Part shown: in pieces, positions 1 through 6,704 of the stretch
How the letters are laid out: each line of letters begins with the position of its first letter
How positions within the stretch are numbered: the stretch's first letter is position 1
Assembly: GCA_002347085.1 (NCBI GenBank)
Contig: DDWW01000015.1
Span: forward strand, 1 to 27,062
Length of the DNA: 27,062 nt
Source of the DNA: Desulfobulbaceae bacterium UBA2276
GTDB taxonomy: Bacteria; Desulfobacterota; Desulfobulbia; Desulfobulbales; Desulfocapsaceae
Reading direction: 5' to 3'
Position numbers and translations under genes: made by a program
Notes under the pieces: generated by a model
What the model was told of the DNA's origin: nothing
The model's database searches: none
The model's input: the letters and a program-made list of their open reading frames with translations, nothing else

Positions 1-35
1 ATCCACAGATTCTGCGGAGGAGGCTGAAAAATGTA

Positions 36-130
36 GATTTTCGTACAAAATCAAGGCATGCGAAAAATTTTACCGCAGGCATATAGTTGATATTCCGAGG
101 ATAAAATTTTGAGCATAACGCCGAGTTTGG
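36..130. repeat. Imperfect palindromic intergenic sequence at the left edge
   Basis: No coding sequence is credible in the first 337 bases. Positions 36-52 hold a perfect 6-bp hairpin (GATTTT/AAAATC). Positions 47-72 and 101-128 form a longer imperfect inverted repeat around two AAAATTTTA-type blocks. The sequence reads like a dispersed intergenic repeat of the kind common in Desulfobacterota, but this is recognition from memory and no second copy lies in the window. The rest of 131-337 holds only a short palindrome (listed separately) and the comM leader. Confidence 0.4.
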
Positions 131-258
131 GCGAAAAGACCATTTTTCAAGGTACCCCTTATGTAGTTCTCTCCCCTCCTCGGTTCGCATACGGTATACA
201 CGATAATAATAACCAAGTATTCAGCTGGTTAGTCTGAATGTTAAAGCTTCTCCGGCTC

Positions 259-275
259 CCCATGCGCCGCATGGG
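259..275. repeat. Short perfect palindrome in the comM leader
   Basis: CCCATGCG and CGCATGGG are perfectly complementary with a single C between them, about 60 bp upstream of the comM start. The following bases (GAACAAGG) resemble dispersed 'CATGGGAACGAG'-type intergenic repeats seen in several phyla. It could instead be an operator for comM, but nothing else supports that. Confidence 0.4.
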
Positions 276-337
276 AACAAGGATGATTTCCAGCCCTTGG
301 TCTAACTCTTTGGGCAGTTACAAAAGGATATATTTTC

Positions 338-1858
338 ATGCTGGCAAAGGTACTGAGTGGGGCGGTGGTGGGGGTGGATGGCCTGGCGGTAGAGGTTGAG
401 GTGGATATTGCCTTGGGCCTGCCCTTCTTTACCACCGTTGGTCTGCCGGATGGGAGTGTGCGTGAGAGCAAGGATCGGGTCAAGGCAGCGATCAGGAATT
501 GCGGCTATGAATTTCCCAATCGGCGGATCACCGTTAATCTGGCCCCGGCGGATATGAAAAAAGGCGGGGCCGGTTTTGACCTGCCCATGGCCTTGGGGAT
601 TCTGGCGGCTACCGAGACGCTGCAAAGTGTCAAACTTGATCAGTATTGGGTCTTAGGCGAGTTGTCCTTGGATGGCGCTGTCCGTGCTGTGCGAGGTGTC
701 TTGCCGATCACCCTTGCGGCACGGGATCTGGGGATGAAGGGGATCATCGTCCCTGATGCCAACAAGATGGAGGCGGCGGTGGTGGGCGGGATTGATGTCA
801 TTGCCGCCCATACCCTGCATCAGGTGGTCGAATTTCTGGCCGGAAAAATCGAGTGTGTTCCTTTTCATCTCGATCCTGCCACCTCTTTTGCCCAGGCCAA
901 AAATTACGAGGTAGATTTTAATGAGGTCAAGGGCCAGGAGCATGTGAAAAGGGCCCTGGAGATTGCCGCCTCTGGGGGCCATAATATCTTGCTCAAAGGC
1001 CCGCCCGGTTCGGGTAAGACCATGCTCGCCCGCCGTCTTCCCACGATCCTCCCCGATCTCAGCTTTGCTGAGGCCCTTGAAACTTCCAAGATCTATTCCA
1101 TCATCGGCCTGCTGCCGGAGGATATGCCCCTGATCGCGACCCGCCCGTTTCGGTCACCGCACCATACCATCTCGGATGCCGGACTGATCGGGGGCGGCCA
1201 GATCCCCCGGCCGGGTGAGGTGTCGCTGGCCCATAACGGCGTCCTTTTTCTTGACGAACTGCCGGAATTCAAAAAACATGTCCTGGAAGTTCTGCGCCAA
1301 CCCCTGGAGGATGGAACCGTGACTATCGCCCGGGCCAATCTTTCCTTGAAATTCCCGGCCCGAGTCGTGCTGGCGGTGGCGATGAACCCGTGCCCCTGTG
1401 GTTTTCATGGGGATAAACGCAAGGAATGTGTCTGCAATCCGGCCCAAATCCATAGCTATGCCAGCCGCATTTCCGGCCCCTTGCTCGACCGCATTGATCT
1501 CCATCTTGAGGTGGCGGCCCTGCCTTTTAGCGAGATGAGCGCCGAGCGTCAGGGGGAATCGTCAGCCGACATCAAGACGCGGGTCGATCAGACCCGCCTG
1601 GTACAGAAGAAACGCTATGAGCACCATGCCGCAGTTTTCTGTAATGGCCAGATGGGGCCAAAGGATATCAGGAAGTATTGTGTCTTGGACGCGCCCTCCA
1701 CCCGGCTCCTGGAAAAAAGTGTGGAACAGCTCGGCCTCTCGGCCCGCGGCTATCACCGGATTTTGAAGATCGCTCGTACTATCGCCGATATGGATCGTAG
1801 TGAGTCCTTGCAGGCAGGGCATGTCGCTGAGGCTATTCAGTATCGCCGGATGGCGTAG
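338..1858 (+). CDS. comM: YifB/ComM family Mg-chelatase-like AAA+ ATPase
   Basis: The product has 506 residues, the normal length for ComM/YifB. Family members are hexameric helicases that promote branch migration when foreign single-stranded DNA is integrated during natural transformation; the gene is also kept in species not known to be competent. An N-terminal ChlI-like domain (about 1-170) is followed by an AAA+ module with Walker A GPPGSGKT at 221-228 and Walker B VLFLDE at 302-307. A Cys-rich CPCGFHGDKRKECVC stretch after the ATPase core is typical of the family. The ATG is preceded by AAAAGGA at a suitable distance. The gene stands alone, and the downstream gap carries a palindromic repeat at 1911-1970. 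Confidence 0.95.
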   Translation: MLAKVLSGAVVGVDGLAVEVEVDIALGLPFFTTVGLPDGSVRESKDRVKAAIRNCGYEFPNRRITVNLAPADMKKGGAGFDLPMALGILAATETLQSVKLDQYWVLGELSLDGAVRAVRGVLPITLAARDLGMKGIIVPDANKMEAAVVGGIDVIAAHTLHQVVEFLAGKIECVPFHLDPATSFAQAKNYEVDFNEVKGQEHVKRALEIAASGGHNILLKGPPGSGKTMLARRLPTILPDLSFAEALETSKIYSIIGLLPEDMPLIATRPFRSPHHTISDAGLIGGGQIPRPGEVSLAHNGVLFLDELPEFKKHVLEVLRQPLEDGTVTIARANLSLKFPARVVLAVAMNPCPCGFHGDKRKECVCNPAQIHSYASRISGPLLDRIDLHLEVAALPFSEMSAERQGESSADIKTRVDQTRLVQKKRYEHHAAVFCNGQMGPKDIRKYCVLDAPSTRLLEKSVEQLGLSARGYHRILKIARTIADMDRSESLQAGHVAEAIQYRRMA

Positions 1859-1910
1859 GCCGTTTGCAGAGGGGCTGAAATTTTACATGTAAGTTGCTTG
1901 TTTTTTTGAA

Positions 1911-1970
1911 CCACGGATAACCACAGAGCATGAAAGAAAAGCATCTGTGTCAATCTGTGTTTATCTGTGG
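1911..1970. repeat. Inverted repeat between comM and ldcA
   Basis: CCACGGATAACCACAGA (1911-1927) pairs with TCTGTGTTTATCTGTGG (1954-1970), 15 of 17 positions complementary, with a 26-nt loop. It lies between the convergent 3' ends of comM and ldcA. Sequences of the type 'ATCTGTGTTTATCTGTGG' are widely dispersed in environmental bacterial genomes (recalled, not searched). It has no T-tract, so it is not a classical terminator, though it could stabilise both 3' ends. Confidence 0.65.
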
Positions 1971-2032
1971 CTCCCTTCATGCTACAGAGATCTGCACGCC
2001 TTGTCGCTGTTGCTTGCTTGTCGGGATGAAAA

Positions 2033-2956
2033 TTAGAGAAAACTAAGCTGGCCGTTCCTGCTGTCCATAACCGCCTCAGCGCCATGGGGCAGGGTCATAT
2101 TTTCTAATCCATGACCGACAGGGAATCCTCCCCAGACCGGAATCCCGGTGTTAGCGGTGAGTTGCAGGACTCGACCCCAGATCGCTTCGTGATGGCGGAT
2201 TTTCTCGTTGGTCTCCATATTGCCCGCTAAGGAAAAATCCCCAAGGATAATTCCGGCCAGTCTGCGCAGCTTTCCGGCCAGCCACAACTGGGTGAGCATC
2301 CGGTCAATCCGGTAGAGCGGTTCGCCCACATCTTCCAGGAATAAGATCCGGCCGACAAACTCCGGCTCAAAGGGGGTGGCGAGCAGGGTGAGCAGGCTGC
2401 TGAGATTGCCGCCGAGCAGTCTGCCCCTGGCCTCTTCGGCCCCGCGTAGCACCTCAACCCCTTTGATCTGTAAGGGGGCGCGCCAGTTGCCGGTCACACA
2501 TTGATACCAGCGCTCTCTGCTCTCTTTGCTGCTACCGGCGAGCGTGGAGAGTGTCGGGCCATGGAAGGAGATAAGGTTGGTTTCTTGGCCGATAAAATTG
2601 TGGAGCACTGAAATATCTGAAAATCCGATCAGGGCCTTGGGGGTAGCGCGCACCGGCGCAAGATCAATCAGGCCGGCCATCCGCAGGCAGCCATATCCAC
2701 CGCGTGCGGCCAATAGGGCCGAGACCTCCGGGGTTGCCCACATCCGGTTAAACTCCTCGGCCCGAGCCGCGTCGCTGTCGGCCAGATAGCCATTGCCCGG
2801 CCAGAGATCACGGGGGAAACGGGGCTCAAAACCCATCTCTTGCAGCACTTTGATTCCGGCATCGAATCCTTGCCGGTCACGAATCTGACCGGCAGGGGCG
2901 ATGATGCCGATAACGGCCCCGGGTTTGAGGGGGGCGGGTGAGTATTGTTCACGCAT
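2033..2956 (-). CDS. ldcA: Muramoyltetrapeptide LD-carboxypeptidase (peptidase S66)
   Basis: Family members cleave the terminal D-Ala from the tetrapeptide of recycled murein in the cytoplasm. With the ATG at 2956 the product has 307 residues, normal for S66. The expected Ser-Glu-His triad is visible: S113 in GFSDIS, E208 in LFLEDVGEPLYR, and H282 in GFPVGHGLEN. ARGGYGC at about 84-90 is another family hallmark. An upstream in-frame start at 2983 would add nine residues that do not look like family sequence. The 2956 start overlaps the coaX stop by 8 nt (ATGCGTGA), so translation is probably coupled to coaX, and I see no independent Shine-Dalgarno. Confidence 0.92.
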   Translation of the reverse strand: MREQYSPAPLKPGAVIGIIAPAGQIRDRQGFDAGIKVLQEMGFEPRFPRDLWPGNGYLADSDAARAEEFNRMWATPEVSALLAARGGYGCLRMAGLIDLAPVRATPKALIGFSDISVLHNFIGQETNLISFHGPTLSTLAGSSKESRERWYQCVTGNWRAPLQIKGVEVLRGAEEARGRLLGGNLSSLLTLLATPFEPEFVGRILFLEDVGEPLYRIDRMLTQLWLAGKLRRLAGIILGDFSLAGNMETNEKIRHHEAIWGRVLQLTANTGIPVWGGFPVGHGLENMTLPHGAEAVMDSRNGQLSFL

Positions 2957-3767
2957 GGTCTTGTTGCCGGTGGTGGAGGACAAGGAGGCCCTTCAGGGTC
3001 AGCATGGGGTCAACCTCCTCAATGGATTGGGAGTAGGGGGCGATGAGGTGGGCCATGCCGCCGGTGGCGATGACCTTGAATGGCCCTTCGGTATGCGCCA
3101 CGCCCACCATCTCCTGACGGATCTTGTCGGTCAGGCCATCAACGAGTCCGCCGTAGCCATGGAGAATCCCGCTTTTCATGGCCTGGACGGTATTGGTGCC
3201 GATAACCTTTTCCGGCCCCACGCCAATGTCAACGCGCGGCAATTTGGCGGTGCGAGACGAGAGGGCATCAAGCGAAATCGCAATTCCCGGCAGGATAACG
3301 CCGCCCAGATATTCGCATTGCGCTGAGACGCAATCAAAGGTGATGGCCGTGCCGAAATCAATAATGACCAGGTTGCACCGGTATTGATCCCAAGCCCCAA
3401 TACCATTGACCAGGCGGTCGGCGCCCACCTCGTCCGGGTAATCGGTTTTGATCTCGATGCTCAGCTTGACGCTTGCGGCCGATACCACCAGCATCGGCTG
3501 TTTCAGGTTGGCGGACAGATATTTTTGGCAGTAGGCGACCCAGGCGGTTTGCAGGGTAGGGACGACGCTTGCCAGGGCGATGCCGGTAATCTCTTCAGGG
3601 GCAACGCCGATCATCGCAAAGAGGGTGTAGAAACGGAGGGCGAGTTCGTCAGCGGTTTGGTCGCGAGCGGATGTGAACCGCCACTGGCCGCAAAGCTGAT
3701 TCGGTTGGTCGTCTTTGAAGAGCCCGACGACTGTGTGCGAGTTGCCGATATCAATTGCCAGAAGCAT
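2949..3767 (-). CDS. coaX: Type III pantothenate kinase
   Basis: This enzyme phosphorylates pantothenate, the first step of coenzyme A synthesis; the type III form is ASKHA-fold and does not show the usual CoA feedback inhibition. The protein has 272 residues. It begins MLLAIDIGNSHTVVGLF (phosphate-binding loop), followed by VGADRLVNGIGAW and VIIDFGTAITFD, which are the CoaX metal/nucleotide motifs. GGDIxPG-like (GGVILPGIAIS) and ATGG motifs are also present. The start has AAGGGAAC upstream. It is first gene of a two-gene unit with ldcA. A palindromic repeat lies 25 bp upstream, between this gene and the divergent cutA. Confidence 0.95.
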   Translation of the reverse strand: MLLAIDIGNSHTVVGLFKDDQPNQLCGQWRFTSARDQTADELALRFYTLFAMIGVAPEEITGIALASVVPTLQTAWVAYCQKYLSANLKQPMLVVSAASVKLSIEIKTDYPDEVGADRLVNGIGAWDQYRCNLVIIDFGTAITFDCVSAQCEYLGGVILPGIAISLDALSSRTAKLPRVDIGVGPEKVIGTNTVQAMKSGILHGYGGLVDGLTDKIRQEMVGVAHTEGPFKVIATGGMAHLIAPYSQSIEEVDPMLTLKGLLVLHHRQQDHA

Positions 3768-3791
3768 CTTGTTCCCTTTATTGGTGATGGG

Positions 3792-3854
3792 TTTAGGGGC
3801 CGTTAAGAAATAACCATTACATTTTCATCTATTTCTTTACGGCCCCTTATGCCG
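3792..3854 (-). repeat. Palindromic repeat family P, copy 1
   Basis: This is a 63-bp element with 18-bp arms (3795-3812 and 3830-3847, one mismatch). Read on the minus strand it aligns without gaps to copy 2 at 7837-7899, 49 of 63 positions identical. It begins CGGCATAAGG and ends CGGCCCCTAAA. It lies in the divergent gap between coaX and cutA. It has no U-rich tail, so it is more like a REP/MITE-type repeat than a terminator. Confidence 0.85.
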
Positions 3855-3911
3855 TCCACGACATGAGGATGTTATAGTTATGTATTTACAACGGCTTCCC
3901 TCGTACTTTCT

Positions 3912-3940
3912 TTGTAATCCTGACTCGGGTAAGGTATTCT
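3912..3940 (+). promoter_or_regulatory. Candidate sigma-70 promoter for cutA
   Basis: TTGTAA (3912-3917) and TATTCT (3935-3940) are separated by exactly 17 bp, each matching four of six consensus bases. Transcription would start near 3947, about 60 nt before the cutA ATG. This is a pattern match only. Confidence 0.35.
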
Positions 3941-4007
3941 ACTCTTGGAAAAAAAGAAAGCAATCAAGCAGGATACGGATTAAAAAAATGCAAAAGGAGC
4001 TGGTGCT

Positions 4008-4343
4008 ATGTTTGTTCCCCTGGTGATTACCACAACCTTTGAAAGCCGCGAAGATGCCGAGAAGATGGCAGCCACGCTCCTTGAAAAACGGCTTGTTGCC
4101 TGCGCCCAGATTACAGGGCCGGTTAGCAGCTCGTACTGGTGGCAGGGGAAGATCGTCTCAACGGCTGAATATCTTCTGGTGATGAAGAGCGACGAATCCC
4201 GGTATGACGAACTGGAGCAGCGCATCGGGGAATTGCACCCCTACGAAACGCCGGAGATTATTGCCACTGTCATAACCCATATCAGCGAAGGCTATCGACA
4301 ATGGCTGGAAAATGAGCTCCAAACTGGAAGGGAGGAAAAATGA
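4008..4343 (+). CDS. cutA: CutA1-like divalent-cation tolerance protein
   Basis: The product has 111 residues, the standard CutA size, and belongs to a trimeric PII-like fold family. It was named for copper tolerance in Escherichia coli, but its biochemical role is not settled. Family motifs are present: ITTTFESREDAEKMA near the N terminus, LVACAQI, SSYWWQGKI, EYLLVMKS and LHPYETPEII. AAAAGGAG stands 8 nt before the ATG. The last four bases (ATGA) are shared with the next gene, so the two are translationally coupled. The copper-linked name and the Cys-rich partner fit metal handling, which is an inference. Confidence 0.95.
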   Translation: MFVPLVITTTFESREDAEKMAATLLEKRLVACAQITGPVSSSYWWQGKIVSTAEYLLVMKSDESRYDELEQRIGELHPYETPEIIATVITHISEGYRQWLENELQTGREEK

Positions 4344-4549
4344 GCGAGGACAAACCGGAAAAGATCGGCTATCGAAGAAGAAAGATTGGTGAATACCAGT
4401 GTCATTGCTGCAAAGAAAAGAAGGTCTATTGCCTGAGCTGTACCTGCGGATTTATGATCTGTGAGGCCTGTTTTCAGGAGAATCGGTGGGGAATGAGTAA
4501 CGGGCCAACCTGGATTTGCCCCGATTGCGAACGCATCCATATGACCTGA
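4340..4549 (+). CDS. Small Cys-rich, probably zinc-binding protein of unknown function
   Basis: The 69-residue protein has ten cysteines: C21, C23, C24, C31, C34, C36, C41, C44, C60 and C63, several in CxxC pairs (CHCC, CEAC, CPDC), plus H22 and H67. The spacing suggests two zinc sites in a ribbon or treble-clef arrangement. It has no signal peptide or membrane segment, so it is probably cytoplasmic. The start overlaps the cutA stop by 4 nt. I do not recognise a named family. Overlap with cutA suggests a shared role in metal handling, but this is context only. Confidence 0.8.
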   Translation: MSEDKPEKIGYRRRKIGEYQCHCCKEKKVYCLSCTCGFMICEACFQENRWGMSNGPTWICPDCERIHMT

Positions 4550-4568
4550 TTTTTGAGGAGACCCGTAA

Positions 4569-4608
4569 AACGGTAAAGTGATCTCCTGATTGGCACCACT
4601 TTACCGTT
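4569..4608. terminator. Hairpin between convergent genes, possible bidirectional terminator
   Basis: AACGGTAAAGTG (4569-4580) and CACTTTACCGTT (4597-4608) are a perfect 12-bp inverted repeat with a 16-nt loop. It lies 20 bp after the Cys-rich gene and 33 bp after the convergent hsp20 stop. No clear T-run follows on either strand, so it is not a textbook intrinsic terminator, but position and perfect pairing support that role. Confidence 0.6.
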
Positions 4609-4640
4609 GAGTGAAAAGGCTTTTGTCTCAAGATTTGCTT

Positions 4641-5096
4641 TTATTTTACTTCAATCTGGGCGACCTTCTTTGCAGCCTCTTTGGATTTCGGGAGAGTAAG
4701 GGTCAGCACCCCATCTTTGAAATTCGCATCAATTTTATCACTCTCCACTGCGACCGGTAATCTGAGGGCGCGGTAAAAAGAACCACTCCGACGTTCAATA
4801 GTGTGATAATGCTTGTCTTTCTTCTCTTTTACCTCTTTCTTCTCACCCTTGATGGTCAAGAGATCGCCGTCGAGAGAGACGTTGATGTCTTTCTTTTCCA
4901 TCCCGGGCAGGTCGGCGACAATCTCCAGGGTCTTGTCGGTTTCACTGACATCAAGACGGGGGCTCCAGCTCAGGTTGGTACCTTCTTCCAGATTATGGAA
5001 GGGGAAGTCATACCACATCTTTTGGAGCAGATCGTCCATCTCTGAGAAAACACTTGGCACTTCACTACGACGTTTAAAGGGCAATAAATCAAACAT
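4641..5096 (-). CDS. Hsp20/alpha-crystallin small heat-shock protein
   Basis: This is an ATP-independent holdase that binds unfolding proteins in the cytoplasm as a large oligomer. It has 151 residues, typical for bacterial Hsp20. A short N-terminal arm (about 1-42) is followed by the alpha-crystallin domain (about 43-140), with the class A features DLPGMEKKDINVSL and FKDGVLTLTLPK. The C terminus carries the I-x-V anchoring motif (QIEV). The ATG has a strong AGGAGG upstream. The 5' gap (5097-5311) is free of genes. I looked for a sigma-32 promoter there and found none convincing. Confidence 0.95.
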   Translation of the reverse strand: MFDLLPFKRRSEVPSVFSEMDDLLQKMWYDFPFHNLEEGTNLSWSPRLDVSETDKTLEIVADLPGMEKKDINVSLDGDLLTIKGEKKEVKEKKDKHYHTIERRSGSFYRALRLPVAVESDKIDANFKDGVLTLTLPKSKEAAKKVAQIEVK

Positions 5097-5311
5097 GGCG
5101 CATTCCTCCTGATAAAAAGGTGAATAGTAATGGCTGCCGGTTTAAAAGGCAGTTGCCTTGCTGAACCACAGTCTGCGGCTCATCCTTAACAATGTCTGAG
5201 ATTTGTTCCGCCGGCTCTTCTTTGTTGATTCTGAACCGGATTCCTTCGCGTGTGAAATAATACCTTGAGGGTGTACAAATTCTTTGTTGAGAGAACGCGG
5301 AAGAAGAGCGA

Positions 5312-5500
5312 TCAGTGAGGACGCATGCAGTCGTCGTGCCAGCAGCAGTCTTTCTGGCCGCAGGTGTCAGATGCGTTTGTTTGGAAACAGGGAGAGTTCC
5401 CTTCCGCTGACTGGATGGCCCTGATAAGTTCGTTTTTTTTCATCTTGCCGGCTGTGATCCCCATTGTCGTTGCCATTTTCTTGATTTCCTGCATCTTCAT
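5312..5500 (-). CDS. Small SAP/Rho-N-like protein with a Cys-rich tail
   Basis: The 62-residue product has an N-terminal helix-turn-helix-like segment (about 2-33) with the look of a SAP or Rho N-terminal motif: MQEIKKMATTMGI then KKNELIRAIQ. A short tail follows with C38, C47, C52, C53 and C58 and His residues, plausibly a metal site. A clear GGGAGG lies 6-11 nt upstream of the first ATG. Small proteins of this build are annotated as SAP domain proteins in Desulfobacterota (recalled). The SAP part suggests nucleic-acid binding, but the function is unknown. It appears monocistronic. Confidence 0.75.
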   Translation of the reverse strand: MKMQEIKKMATTMGITAGKMKKNELIRAIQSAEGNSPCFQTNASDTCGQKDCCWHDDCMRPH

Positions 5501-5625
5501 CGAATTTCCTCCCTTTATTTATAAAATGAGAACGAAATAAATTAACAAAGCGCTGAACCTGTCGCACCAATCTCGAAATATGCTGTATCTAAATCCTACG
5601 GAATAAAAAATGAGAAGTCAAAGAA

Positions 5626-5763
5626 AACCCCCCTCTAAAAAAAATCATATTGATGGGCGGAGAAAGAAGAAAAAACGATTTTTTCTAAGATGACGGTGCT
5701 GTCGAGTGGCTATGGATGGGAGGAAAACAGGGAGAGAGCAGGTTTTTTCTAGAGGGGCAGGTT
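5626..5763. repeat. Nested inverted repeats downstream of the SagB-like gene (MITE-like or structured 3' end)
   Basis: CCCCTCTAAAAAAAA (5630-5644) pairs with TTTTTTCTAGAGGGG (5743-5757), 14 of 15 positions, and the pairing continues through AACC/GGTT after a 2-nt bulge. Inside is a second perfect hairpin, AGAAAAAA (5668-5675) with TTTTTTCT (5679-5686). The element of about 138 bp ends 1-2 bp from the stop of the SagB-like gene. I see no target-site duplication. It could be a MITE or an unusual transcript end. Confidence 0.55.
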
Positions 5764-5764
5764 A

Positions 5765-6514
5765 TCAGCTTCCTGCCAAGATCTTTTTACCCACCGAGGC
5801 CGCGTAGAGAATGGACTCTTCCTCGCCGTCAATCTGGAGCAGGTGGTTGAGCTCGTTGTCATAAAAGGCTCCGATGGGACAGCCGCCACACCCAATGGTC
5901 TCGGCTGCCAGCAATACATTCTGACAGATATGGCCGGCGTCAAAGAGGATATAGCGTAAGCCCCGGTCACCGTATTTGCTCATAGCCCTTCTGAAGACCC
6001 CGGTCCAGAGGAACACCACTGCTGCCTGGGCCAGGAATTTCTGATCGAGGCAGGCCTGGGCCACGGCCTCGGCTGCATCTTGCTCTGTTAAGTGGTCGAG
6101 GGCGAAATGCTCAGCATCAAAATGATAGAGACCGGCAGTAAGTCCCTCGATGGAATGGACGCTGATGTAGGTTTCAACAGGATAGAGAGCGCCGGCCGAG
6201 GGGGCGGCCCGGAAAAGATAGCGTCCCGCCTGGCCGGTAATCCCCTGTGAGGCCCAGAGGAGAAAGGCAAGATGTTCCAGGCTGACCGGTTCCGTGCTGT
6301 ATTTTCTTAGGGAGCGGCGATGTTGCAGGAGGGAGGGAAGGTGTTCCTCGGCAAGGCTCCAGCTTCGTGGCAACGGGATCTTGCCGGAATGGGGATAGTG
6401 CTTGAATGTCTCGACTTCGGCAATGGCAGGTCTTTGGCGTTTCTCAATGGAGAGCCGGTCAAAACGGCTGCCTTCCAGATATTGAAAGCCTTTTGTTCCT
6501 TTCAATTCGGGCAT
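5765..6514 (-). CDS. SagB/ThcOx-type nitroreductase-fold oxidoreductase
   Basis: FMN-dependent enzymes of this family oxidise azoline rings in thiazole/oxazole-modified peptides, but many members act elsewhere or are uncharacterised. With the ATG at 6514 the product has 249 residues. LLQHRRSLRKY is the FMN-contacting nitroreductase start, followed by the family hallmarks LAFLLWASQGIT, RAAPSAGALYPVE and AGHICQNVLLAAE. The C terminus has GCCPIGAF-type sequence (GGCPIGAFYD). The longer start at 6559 adds 15 residues unlike the family, whereas GAGAGGA precedes 6514. No YcaO protein or precursor peptide is nearby, so a peptide-modification role is not supported here. Confidence 0.88.
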   Translation of the reverse strand: MPELKGTKGFQYLEGSRFDRLSIEKRQRPAIAEVETFKHYPHSGKIPLPRSWSLAEEHLPSLLQHRRSLRKYSTEPVSLEHLAFLLWASQGITGQAGRYLFRAAPSAGALYPVETYISVHSIEGLTAGLYHFDAEHFALDHLTEQDAAEAVAQACLDQKFLAQAAVVFLWTGVFRRAMSKYGDRGLRYILFDAGHICQNVLLAAETIGCGGCPIGAFYDNELNHLLQIDGEEESILYAASVGKKILAGS

Positions 6515-6577
6515 TCTTTGTTCCTCTCTGTCTATTCCCTTTTTGTCATGCCGGTGCACATTCCAATTCGCATTCTG

Positions 6578-6642
6578 TTGGCACCTTCGTCGGCTGCGCT
6601 ACGCGGCTTCTTACCTAACTCACCCGTACGGCTTCGTTGCCA
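6578..6642 (+). repeat. Dispersed repeat family Q, copy 1
   Basis: The segment 6581-6640 aligns without gaps to 26551-26610, 46 of 60 positions identical. Shared blocks are CTTCGTCGGCTGC, GCGCGG-like, CCGTAC and GCTTCGT. It lies between the rlmN stop and the SagB-like start. It is not coding: any reading frame here is short and lacks family similarity. Confidence 0.75.
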
Positions 6643-6704
6643 CTTATTTGGCTATGGATCTACGCCCACCACTGCCTCTCGGTGTTAAATTGAATACGTT
6701 GGAG

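Noticed and set aside
3795..3847. Family P palindromes as intrinsic terminators
   Set aside because: None is followed by a T-tract, copy 1 is in a divergent gap with no gene ending there, and the shared flanking bases mark a dispersed repeat instead.
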